This document shows positions 1 through 5,466 of a stretch of DNA of 6,509 nucleotides, piece after piece. Under the pieces are notes generated by a model. That model ran no database searches. It was not told where the DNA came from and saw nothing but the letters and a program-made list of their open reading frames with translations. The translations under genes and the position numbers were made by a program. Each line of letters starts with the position of its first letter. Positions within the stretch are counted from its first letter, which is position 1. Source of the DNA: an uncultured Bacillus sp. (GTDB lineage Bacteria > Bacillota > Bacilli > Bacillales_B > DSM-18226). Location of the stretch: NCBI RefSeq assembly GCF_946478885.1, contig NZ_CAMLDX010000136.1, forward strand, positions 1 to 6,509. The letters are read 5' to 3'.

Positions 1-20
1 ATCTTTAACTCCTCTTTCAA
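1..20 (-). CDS. possible 5' end of a truncated minus-strand gene
   Basis: Reading the minus strand leftwards, a TTG codon at 20-18 is followed by open sequence to the window edge (M-K-E-E-L-K). It is preceded by AGGGGGGTGG, which resembles the ideal Bacillus ribosome site AAGGAGGTGA, about 8 bases upstream. Only about seven codons are visible, so no product can be named. A GTG seven bases or so further upstream in the same frame is an alternative start but lies inside the ribosome site. This is a weak call that rests on the ribosome site alone. Confidence 0.25.
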
Positions 21-105
21 ATCCTCCACCCCCCTAATAGTAAACTACCTGTCATTATTGCTGTCCTGTTTCATTTTTAAAACTTCTTACTGACAATAAA
101 ATGTT

Positions 106-151
106 TTCGACAAAAATCGGGTGGTGTCAGGCACTACCCGATTTTGTCGAA
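106..151. terminator. long hairpin, probable bidirectional terminator or repeat-type palindrome
   Basis: About 20 base pairs form between 106-126 and 132-151, with one bulged A and one G-T pair, around a 5-base loop TCAGG. The GC-rich inner stem (CGGGTGGTG / CACTACCCG) is followed by ATTTT on the plus strand and ATTTTT on the minus strand, as in rho-independent terminators. On the minus strand it lies just past the PepSY remnant and ahead of the possible gene at the window edge. The inner GGTGTCAGGCAC core resembles a palindrome I recall as recurring between genes in Bacillaceae genomes; that repeat status is recollection, not something this window shows. Confidence 0.6.
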
Positions 152-184
152 TCCCTAAATGACTTACATATTTCTTCATGATGG

Positions 185-430
185 CTATGCAGCCAGCACC
201 GAACTCTTTTTTTGTTTTCTTTTTTTCTTTTTATATAGCCACATATATATCCCGGTGAACATTAGAATGGATGGAGTAAGACTGCCAGCTGCATATAAAA
301 TTTTGGTCAATATTCCTCCAAAACTACCTGTATGTAGTGGGAAATGCCATATTTGATAAAGCAGCCCACTATTTATTTTTGAATCTTCAAAAAGTTGGAA
401 GGGGTAATCACAGAATATTCGATCCATATT
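185..430 (-). pseudogene. 3' remnant of a PepSY-associated membrane protein
   Basis: The minus strand encodes the C-terminal end of a PepSY-associated transmembrane protein (PiuB-like, often linked to iron uptake or reduction). Visible are a DYPFQLFEDS stretch, the typical WHFPLHTGSFGG motif, one hydrophobic helix (ILTKILYAAGSLTPSILMFTGIYMW split over two stretches) and a lysine-rich tail before a TAG stop at 187-185. Family members usually have about 350-450 residues and several membrane helices; only about 75-80 residues remain, so most of the protein is missing. The first in-frame ATG (454-452) lies in the loop of the preceding terminator and has no ribosome site, so the piece is unlikely to be translated. 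The family assignment is from motif recognition. The exact 5' limit of homology is uncertain. Confidence 0.7.
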
Positions 431-436
431 ACGGAA

Positions 437-474
437 ACAAAAAAGCGTGGCCATGGCAAGCCTCGCTTTTTTGT
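437..474 (-). terminator. rho-independent terminator of the binding-protein gene
   Basis: A perfect 11-bp inverted repeat (ACAAAAAAGCG at 437-447, its complement at 464-474) continues, after one T-T mismatch, through three more G-C pairs, with an 8-base loop. Read on the minus strand, the stem ends GCGTTTTTT-like (CGCTTTTTTGT), giving the U-run. It sits about 50 bases past the stop codon of the lipoprotein gene. The symmetric A/T runs would let it also work on the plus strand. Confidence 0.85.
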
Positions 475-522
475 CTAAACCTATATAAGGGAAGTTTTTT
501 AAACAATGGTTAATTTAACCTC

Positions 523-1512
523 TTACTTCTTAAGTAATAATTTTTCCAAGTCATCCAGCATGAGGTTAGCTGCTAGAACGCCCCCGGCCGTGTTCCAAGT
601 TGCGTCACTTACTTCATAGGCATGGCCGCTTTTTACAGCCTTTAAATTTTTCCACAGAGAATCGTTTGTCCACTCTTTTGCTGTGTTCAACGCTTCTTTG
701 TCACCATTTGGAGCAAAGGTGAAGTAAAAGAGGTAATCTGCATCCATTTTAGGAATGACTTCTTTTCCTACTTCTATTGCAAGTTTGCCCAGCTTATTCT
801 CTGGTGTAAATAATGCTTCCTGCTGCGGTGCACGTTTAAACCCAAGTTGATCGAAAATAACACCGGAAAATGAATCAGTATAATAAATACGGGATGTTCC
901 GGCCATGAAACGGACAACAGAAACGGTTTGATTTACTTTATCACCAAGTTTTGCTTTTACATCTGCTACCTTTTTATCATATGCGGCTAATACTTTGTTT
1001 CCTTTTTCTTCAAGATTTAATGCTTTCGCATATAATGTAAAGTTTTCTTTCCAATCTCCTCTTAGTGTTTCAGAAAAAACGGTAGGAGCGATTGCACTAA
1101 GTTGCTTATATACGGCTTCTTGACGCAGCTTGTTTCCGATAATTAGATCTGGCTTCAGCGCGGCAATTTTCTCTACATTTACTTCACTCTCAATGCCAAC
1201 TACTTCTACACCTTTCATATCGTCTTTAATATGGTCATACCATGGATTACCCAGCCATGATTGAACGGCACCAACTGGTTTAACCCCTAATGCCAATAAT
1301 GCTTCTGTACCTTCGTTGGTAAGGACTACAACTCTTTTTGGCGTACCCTTAATTGTTGTAGATCCCATCGCGTGTTCAACCGTATAGGATTTTTCTTCGG
1401 TTTTTTTTTGTTCTTGCTTTCCTGCAGATTTTTCTTCCGTCCCGCCGCAAGCCGCCAATAAGAAAATTGCCATAGCGGAGAGAAGAGTCATTAACATTTT
1501 TACTGCTTTCAT
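523..1512 (-). CDS. yfiY: ferric siderophore-binding lipoprotein, YfiY-like
   Basis: A 329-residue class III solute-binding protein that should capture a ferric siderophore outside the membrane and deliver it to the divergent permease pair. Residues 1-21 form a lipoprotein signal with lipobox LAAC, so Cys22 is the lipidated N-terminus. A Lys/Glu-rich linker (about 23-42) leads to two FecB/BtuF-type lobes: TPKRVVVLTNEGTEALLALG (57-76) opens lobe one, KPDLIIG (120-126) follows, a long helix lies near 160-190, and lobe two starts near VSVVRFMAG (197-205). TWNTAGGVLAAN (305-316) is close to what I recall of YfiY. In B. subtilis YfiY works with YfiZ-YfhA and YusV on schizokinen and arthrobactin; the same ligand class here is inference. 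The ATG at 1512-1510 has AAGGGGGC 12 bases upstream, a rather long spacing. It is expressed from its own Fur-boxed promoter and ends before the terminator at 474-437. Confidence 0.93.
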   Translation of the reverse strand: MKAVKMLMTLLSAMAIFLLAACGGTEEKSAGKQEQKKTEEKSYTVEHAMGSTTIKGTPKRVVVLTNEGTEALLALGVKPVGAVQSWLGNPWYDHIKDDMKGVEVVGIESEVNVEKIAALKPDLIIGNKLRQEAVYKQLSAIAPTVFSETLRGDWKENFTLYAKALNLEEKGNKVLAAYDKKVADVKAKLGDKVNQTVSVVRFMAGTSRIYYTDSFSGVIFDQLGFKRAPQQEALFTPENKLGKLAIEVGKEVIPKMDADYLFYFTFAPNGDKEALNTAKEWTNDSLWKNLKAVKSGHAYEVSDATWNTAGGVLAANLMLDDLEKLLLKK

Positions 1513-1544
1513 TTTGTTATGTAGCCCCCTTGACTAGTTGTTAA

Positions 1545-1559
1545 TGATAATCATTTTCA
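1545..1559. promoter_or_regulatory. Fur box over the yfiY-like gene start site
   Basis: TGATAATCATTTTCA matches the Bacillus 7-1-7 Fur consensus TGATAATnATTATCA at 13 of 14 specified bases. It lies just downstream of the minus-strand -10 element, where bound Fur-Fe would block transcription initiation of the binding-protein gene. Confidence 0.88.
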
Positions 1560-1570
1560 TTTTCAATTTA

Positions 1571-1600
1571 ATCATAAAATGGGAAGGGGCGGTATGTCAA
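1571..1600 (-). promoter_or_regulatory. sigma-A promoter of the binding-protein gene
   Basis: On the minus strand a perfect -35 TTGACA (1600-1595) is followed after 18 bases by the -10 TATGAT (1576-1571, 5 of 6). The predicted start is near 1564, about 50 bases before the ATG and next to the Fur box at 1559-1545. It is a strong promoter needing no activator by its looks, in contrast with the divergent one. Confidence 0.75.
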
Positions 1601-1615
1601 CAGTTTTATTAAAAA

Positions 1616-1630
1616 TGATTTTCAAAATCA
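1616..1630. promoter_or_regulatory. perfect 7-1-7 palindrome, weak Fur-like or other operator
   Basis: TGATTTTCAAAATCA is an exact inverted repeat of seven bases around one central base, the geometry of a Fur box, but it matches the Fur consensus at only 10 of 14 positions. It lies between the two divergent promoters, upstream of both -35 regions. It may be an accessory Fur site or an operator for another regulator; the sequence alone does not decide. Confidence 0.45.
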
Positions 1631-1631
1631 A

Positions 1632-1645
1632 TTGCAAATTTGCAA
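1632..1645. promoter_or_regulatory. perfect 14-bp palindrome over the permease-operon -35 region
   Basis: TTGCAAATTTGCAA is its own reverse complement and covers the place where the -35 box of the plus-strand promoter must lie. It does not resemble a Fur box. A regulator bound here could act on the permease operon only. No matching regulator gene is in the window, and AT-rich DNA can give such palindromes by chance. Confidence 0.4.
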
Positions 1646-1653
1646 ATCATTTA

Positions 1654-1662
1654 TGATATAAT
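1654..1662 (+). promoter_or_regulatory. extended -10 promoter of the permease operon
   Basis: TGATATAAT is a perfect extended -10 (TGn plus TATAAT at 1657-1662). The only -35 candidate, TTGCAA at 1632-1637, matches 4 of 6 and sits 19 bases away, so the promoter depends on its extended -10 or on an activator. The predicted start is near 1669, inside the Fur box, giving a leader of about 65 bases. Confidence 0.75.
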
Positions 1663-1677
1663 TAATAATGATTATCA
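1663..1677. promoter_or_regulatory. Fur box over the permease-operon start site
   Basis: TAATAATGATTATCA matches the 7-1-7 Fur consensus at 13 of 14 specified bases. It abuts the -10 box and covers the predicted start of the plus-strand operon, so Fur-Fe should repress the permeases, ATPase and reductase directly. It pairs functionally with the box at 1545-1559 on the other arm. Confidence 0.9.
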
Positions 1678-1735
1678 AGCTCATTGGCGTTCGTTATCAA
1701 TAAGAAGAAAAAAAGGATATTAGAAAGGTTTCAAA

Positions 1736-2743
1736 GTGATGCTGTTAAAAAGTACTTCTTTAAAATGGATTGGATTATTCATCGCTGTGCTGCTCATGTT
1801 ATTGTGCATGTGTGCCAGTGTCATTTTTGGCTATACAGACACTAGTTGGCAGATGGCCATTGATGCCTTTAAAAATAATAATGGATCGAATGAACATCTT
1901 ATTATTCAAACCGTTAGGCTTCCGAGAGCCTTAATTGCTGCAACTGTCGGTGCCAGCTTAGCGATAGCCGGAGCCCTTATGCAGACATTAACGAAAAATC
2001 CATTAGCGGAGCCCGGGCTTTTTGGGATTAATGCTGGAGCGGGATTTGCAGTAGTTGTCTCGATCACTTTATTTTCGCTTAATAGTATGCAAGGATTTAG
2101 CGCTCTTGCTTTTTTTGGGGCAACAGTTGCTGCCATAGGTGTTTATGCGATTGGGTCATTCGGCCGAGAGGGATTAACACCAATGAAGCTAACCTTGGCA
2201 GGTGCTGCTATGGCAGCCATGTTTTCTTCCTTTACACAGGGATTGCTTGTTCTGGATGAAGCACTGCTTGATCAAGTTTTGTTTTGGCTTGCCGGATCAG
2301 TCCAAGGACGGAAGCTAGAGACACTTATATCCGTTTTGCCCTACATAGGTATCGGTTTGATTGGTTCTTTTATCATTGCTGGTAAACTAAATGTCCTTGC
2401 AATGGGAGAAGATGTGGCGAAAGGACTTGGATTAAACACTGGATTAATCAAAATTGCCATCGGTATGCTGGTTATTTTATTAGCCGGGGGCTCCGTTGCT
2501 GTGGCCGGACCGATTGGCTTTGTAGGGATTGTGATTCCCCACATTACAAGATCCATTGTTGGGATTGACCACCGCTGGGTGATTCCATTTTCGGGGGTAT
2601 TAGGTGCTATTCTCTTATTAATGGCAGATATTACGGCTAGATACCTCTTGATGCCGGCTGAAGTCCCTGTTGGGGTCATGACTGCTATCATTGGAACTCC
2701 ATTTTTTATCTTTATTGCAAGAAGGGGGTTCAATGGACGATGA
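1736..2743 (+). CDS. yfiZ: FecCD-type siderophore ABC permease, YfiZ-like
   Basis: A 335-residue integral membrane permease of the BtuC/FecCD family, normal in length, with about ten membrane helices. It should form a heterodimer with the next gene product as the channel for the ferric siderophore. Family motifs in order: RLPR (61-64), KNPLAEPGLFGIN (87-99), the cytoplasmic GEDVAKGLG loop (224-232) that contacts the ATPase, and GPIGFVGIVIPHITR (258-272). The translated start can be GTG at 1736 or ATG at 1739 (adjacent codons); GAAAGG lies 7 or 10 bases upstream, so either works. The gene is first in the operon, behind the extended -10 promoter and Fur box, and its TGA overlaps the next ATG in ATGA, implying coupled translation. 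Divergence from a yfiY-like gene is the B. subtilis arrangement as I recall it. The symbol rests on that similarity, not an alignment. Confidence 0.92.
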   Translation: MMLLKSTSLKWIGLFIAVLLMLLCMCASVIFGYTDTSWQMAIDAFKNNNGSNEHLIIQTVRLPRALIAATVGASLAIAGALMQTLTKNPLAEPGLFGINAGAGFAVVVSITLFSLNSMQGFSALAFFGATVAAIGVYAIGSFGREGLTPMKLTLAGAAMAAMFSSFTQGLLVLDEALLDQVLFWLAGSVQGRKLETLISVLPYIGIGLIGSFIIAGKLNVLAMGEDVAKGLGLNTGLIKIAIGMLVILLAGGSVAVAGPIGFVGIVIPHITRSIVGIDHRWVIPFSGVLGAILLLMADITARYLLMPAEVPVGVMTAIIGTPFFIFIARRGFNGR

Positions 2744-3795
2744 GCAAGTATAAAAATTTTCGGCCATTTAACGGCAGATTGTCCTTCTTAATCGATCGAA
2801 AAGCTGCATTCATGATCATTTTTCTTATGATTGCTGCATTTGCCGTTTTCGTAGTAAGTACTGGATCAGGAGAACTGAAAATTAACCCGCTCACTGTTGT
2901 AAAGGTTTTATTCGGAGCAGGTCCGGAAATGGAAACGCTCGTCATTACTTCCCTCCGCCTGCCGAGAATCATCATTGCCTTAATCGTTGGCATTTCTTTA
3001 GCAGTTGCCGGAGGTATTTTACAGGGGATGATTCGAAATCCACTTGCATCTCCGGATGTACTGGGGATTACCGGGGGAGCGTCGGCTGCCGTTGTTGGAT
3101 TTTTAGTTCTATTTAGTGATAAAAACCATTCGCTAACGATCAGTATTGCCTGGCTTCCATTGGCCGCTTTTATTGGTGCCGGGGTTGTTGCCTTTTTAGT
3201 CTATTTCCTGGCATGGAAAAACGGTGTTTCACCCATCAGGCTCGTTTTGATTGGGATTGGGATTTCTGCTTTAATGCAGGCTTTAACAACTCTCTTGATG
3301 GTGATGGGCCCCATTTATCAGGCAAGTCAAGCAAATATTTGGATTACCGGAACCGTGTATGGTTCAAATTGGAAAAACGTTGTCATCCTTTTCCCATGGG
3401 CTATCATTTTCCTTCTTATTGCGTTAATTGCTGCAAGAGTGATTAATCTTCAAGAACTTGGGGATGAGGTTGCTACCGGCCTAGGAGGAAAAGTTCAAAA
3501 GCAGCGATTTGTCTTATTAATGATCAGTACAGCTTTAATAGGAGGATCTGTTGCTTTTGCCGGCGGAATTGGTTTTGTAGGTCTGATGGCCCCACACATG
3601 GCAAGACGGATGGTCGGTTCCTCATTTGGTGCACTTCTTCCCGCATCCGCCTTACTGGGGGGAATCCTTGTAATGCTGGCTGATTTAATTGGCCGGACCA
3701 TGTTTTCACCATTAGAGGTCCCAGCAGGGGTATTTACAGCAGGAATTGGGGCCCCGTATTTTATCTACTTACTTATTAAATTAAAAAATGCTTAA
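2740..3795 (+). CDS. yfhA: FecCD-type siderophore ABC permease, YfhA-like
   Basis: A 351-residue second permease of the FecCD family, about ten membrane helices, partner of the preceding one. After a cytoplasmic, basic N-terminus (about 1-22) the same motif order appears: RLPR (73-76), RNPLASPDVLGITGG (99-113), the ATPase-contacting GDEVATGLG (241-249), and GGIGFVGLMAPHMARR (275-290). The two permeases are clearly paralogous along their whole length, as is usual for heterodimeric siderophore channels. The ATG at 2740 overlaps the upstream stop by four bases; AGGGGG lies somewhat far (about 13 bases) upstream, so translation is probably coupled. A 59-base gap with a hairpin separates it from the ATPase gene. 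Confidence 0.92.
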   Translation: MSKYKNFRPFNGRLSFLIDRKAAFMIIFLMIAAFAVFVVSTGSGELKINPLTVVKVLFGAGPEMETLVITSLRLPRIIIALIVGISLAVAGGILQGMIRNPLASPDVLGITGGASAAVVGFLVLFSDKNHSLTISIAWLPLAAFIGAGVVAFLVYFLAWKNGVSPIRLVLIGIGISALMQALTTLLMVMGPIYQASQANIWITGTVYGSNWKNVVILFPWAIIFLLIALIAARVINLQELGDEVATGLGGKVQKQRFVLLMISTALIGGSVAFAGGIGFVGLMAPHMARRMVGSSFGALLPASALLGGILVMLADLIGRTMFSPLEVPAGVFTAGIGAPYFIYLLIKLKNA

Positions 3796-3799
3796 ATCG

Positions 3800-3833
3800 A
3801 AGCGTCCTATATCTCGTATGGTATATGGCGCTT
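3800..3833 (+). other. intra-operon hairpin between permease and ATPase genes
   Basis: Arms 3800-3812 and 3821-3833 pair over 13 positions (ten Watson-Crick, two G-U, one mismatch) around an 8-base loop, starting five bases after the permease stop codon. No U-run follows (AAATAAG), so it is not a standard terminator. It could protect the 3' end of a processed permease mRNA or lower ATPase expression; that role is inference. Confidence 0.5.
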
Positions 3834-3854
3834 AAATAAGAAAAGGAGCTAGCA

Positions 3855-4679
3855 ATGATGATGAATGCGATCGAAACGAAAAATTTATCTATTTCATATG
3901 GGGAGACACTCATCATTAATGAATTGGATTTAAAAATTCCCAAAGGAGAGATTACAGTTTTTATTGGGGCGAACGGCTGTGGAAAATCGACTCTCCTTAG
4001 ATCAATCGCCCGTCTGCTAAAGCCAAAGTCCGGTTCTGTTTTGTTAGAAGGAAAGGCTATAGCAAAGCTTTCAACGAAGGAAGTAGCAAAAAGAATGGCG
4101 ATTCTGCCGCAGTCTCCGTCTGCTCCAGAAGGATTAACGGTCCTGCAGCTCGTCAAACAAGGCCGTTATCCACACCAATCCTGGTTAAAGCAATGGACGG
4201 AGGAAGACGAGAAAAAGGTGAGTGATGCTTTAATTGCAACACGCTTAGAACATTTAAAAGAAAGAACCGTCGATTCCCTTTCAGGTGGACAGCGCCAGCG
4301 GGCATGGATTGCGATGACATTGGCACAGGATACCGATATTATTCTTTTAGACGAACCGACCACTTACTTGGATATGACCCATCAAATCGAAATTCTCGAT
4401 TTACTTTTTGAATTAAACGAAATGAAGAATCGAACAGTGGTTATGGTCCTTCATGATCTCAACCTTGCATGCCGGTATGCCCATCATATTGTTGCGATTA
4501 AGGATCAAGAGGTTTTTGCAAAAGGTAAACCAGAGCATGTTATCAACCGCGCTCTTGTTAAAGATGTTTTTGGTATGGACTGTGAAGTGACAATGGATCC
4601 GTTATTTGGTACACCTCTTTGCATCCCCTATGGAAGAGGAAGATGTATTTTAGAGAAGGCGGCAGTGATCAATGGGTAA
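3855..4679 (+). CDS. yusV: siderophore ABC transporter ATPase, YusV/FecE-like
   Basis: A 274-residue cytoplasmic ATPase that should power the permease pair. All catalytic motifs are intact: Walker A GANGCGKST (38-46), Q-loop Gln86 (LPQ), signature LSGGQRQ (142-148), Walker B IILLDEP (162-168, Asp166 and Glu167), D-loop YLD (171-173), and switch His200 (VLHD). VKQGRYPHQSW (100-110) and FGTPLCIPYG (251-260) resemble YusV of B. subtilis, as I recall it, which serves several siderophore systems there from a separate locus; here the gene is in the operon. Three consecutive-frame ATGs occur at 3855, 3858 and 3861. AAGGAG at 3843-3848 is 6, 9 or 12 bases away, favouring the first or second. The 3' end overlaps the reductase gene by eight bases. 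Function as a ferric-siderophore importer ATPase is well supported; the exact symbol is less so. Confidence 0.93.
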   Translation: MMMNAIETKNLSISYGETLIINELDLKIPKGEITVFIGANGCGKSTLLRSIARLLKPKSGSVLLEGKAIAKLSTKEVAKRMAILPQSPSAPEGLTVLQLVKQGRYPHQSWLKQWTEEDEKKVSDALIATRLEHLKERTVDSLSGGQRQRAWIAMTLAQDTDIILLDEPTTYLDMTHQIEILDLLFELNEMKNRTVVMVLHDLNLACRYAHHIVAIKDQEVFAKGKPEHVINRALVKDVFGMDCEVTMDPLFGTPLCIPYGRGRCILEKAAVING

Positions 4680-5466
4680 GGAACTAACGGACCATGAGAT
4701 AACCGAATTGCACAAATACAGGTTTCGAGCTGACTTGAAAAATTCCTTTAACATTGCCGATTTACTTAATGAAAAGTTTCTCGAAGAATTTATGAAAAGC
4801 TTAACCAATATCATTTATGCGCCATCAGAAAAAGTAGCTGCTTCCATTTTTATTAAAAGATACGCATTCGTTGCGGTTATGTCCCTTTATGCGATGACGG
4901 TTTGGAATAAAAAGATTGATTTTTCATTAGATATGGTAAAAATGGAAATTCCTGAACAGGGAAAAGAGTGGCTCCCTTCGTTATCTTTGAAGGAAATAAC
5001 CATACAGGATTGGAATGAAACCAATCGTATGGAGTGGAGGAAAAGAATTATTCATGCCCTTTTTGCTGAAAATATTTTTTTACTTATTGAAAAATTTGAA
5101 GAGACATTTAATATCTCAAGACTAATCTTATGGGAAAATATTGCAGTCTACCTTTTTTGGTTATATGAAACAGAACTGAAGAACGGGGTAATCCAACATA
5201 ATAAGGAGGATTTCCACTACTTGATTTTTGAAGCTGAAGGGCAGTTGTTCGGCCGTTACAAAGAAAATCCTTTACAAAAATTCTTTACTGAAAAAAAGCT
5301 TGCTGCTGATAGGAATGAAGACATAAGAGTAAGAAAAACTTGTTGTTTCAATTATCAACTGCAAGGGAATGCCAAGCGCTGCAAAACATGTCCATGTATC
5401 CGTAATGTAAAGGATGAAAGGTTTTTTGGTGGAGGGGATTTTTGTTCAACCGTTCTTCCTACGTAA
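4672..5466 (+). CDS. fhuF: FhuF-type [2Fe-2S] ferric siderophore reductase
   Basis: A 264-residue soluble protein of the FhuF / IucA-IucC C-terminal-like family, about the usual length (E. coli FhuF is 262). Such proteins reduce imported ferric siderophores in the cytoplasm so that Fe(II) is released. The C-terminal cluster motif is Cys224-Cys225-x11-Cys237-x2-Cys240, against the CC-x10-CxxC of E. coli FhuF; further cysteines are at 242 and 258. The preceding region has KVAASIFIKRYAF (54-66) and LILWENIAVYLFWLYE (151-166), which look like the conserved helical core. The ATG at 4672 overlaps the ATPase stop by eight bases, with GAAGGCGG about ten bases upstream, so it belongs to the same Fur-controlled operon. 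A FhuF-like reductase (FchR) next to siderophore uptake genes is known from Bacillus halodurans. The last few residues (about LPT) may derive from the adjoining insertion sequence. Confidence 0.88.
   Translation: MGKELTDHEITELHKYRFRADLKNSFNIADLLNEKFLEEFMKSLTNIIYAPSEKVAASIFIKRYAFVAVMSLYAMTVWNKKIDFSLDMVKMEIPEQGKEWLPSLSLKEITIQDWNETNRMEWRKRIIHALFAENIFLLIEKFEETFNISRLILWENIAVYLFWLYETELKNGVIQHNKEDFHYLIFEAEGQLFGRYKENPLQKFFTEKKLAADRNEDIRVRKTCCFNYQLQGNAKRCKTCPCIRNVKDERFFGGGDFCSTVLPT

Noticed and set aside
159..356. Plus-strand open frame of 65 codons opposite the PepSY remnant
   Set aside because: No ribosome site or recognisable motif; the minus strand of the same stretch carries a clear PepSY C-terminal signature.
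452..454. ATG at 454 as a real start for an 89-residue small membrane protein
   Set aside because: The codon is in the loop of a strong terminator and lacks a Shine-Dalgarno sequence; the encoded residues before about DYPFQLF do not look like the family.
508..520. Palindrome GGTTAATTTAACC right after the binding-protein stop codon
   Set aside because: Only 13 bases, AT-rich, no loop able to form a stable hairpin and no promoter nearby; likely chance.
1906..2993. Long open frames on the minus strand across the permease genes
   Set aside because: They are antisense to well-supported FecCD permeases, have Pro/Ile/Thr/Ala-rich shadow composition and no ribosome sites or motifs.
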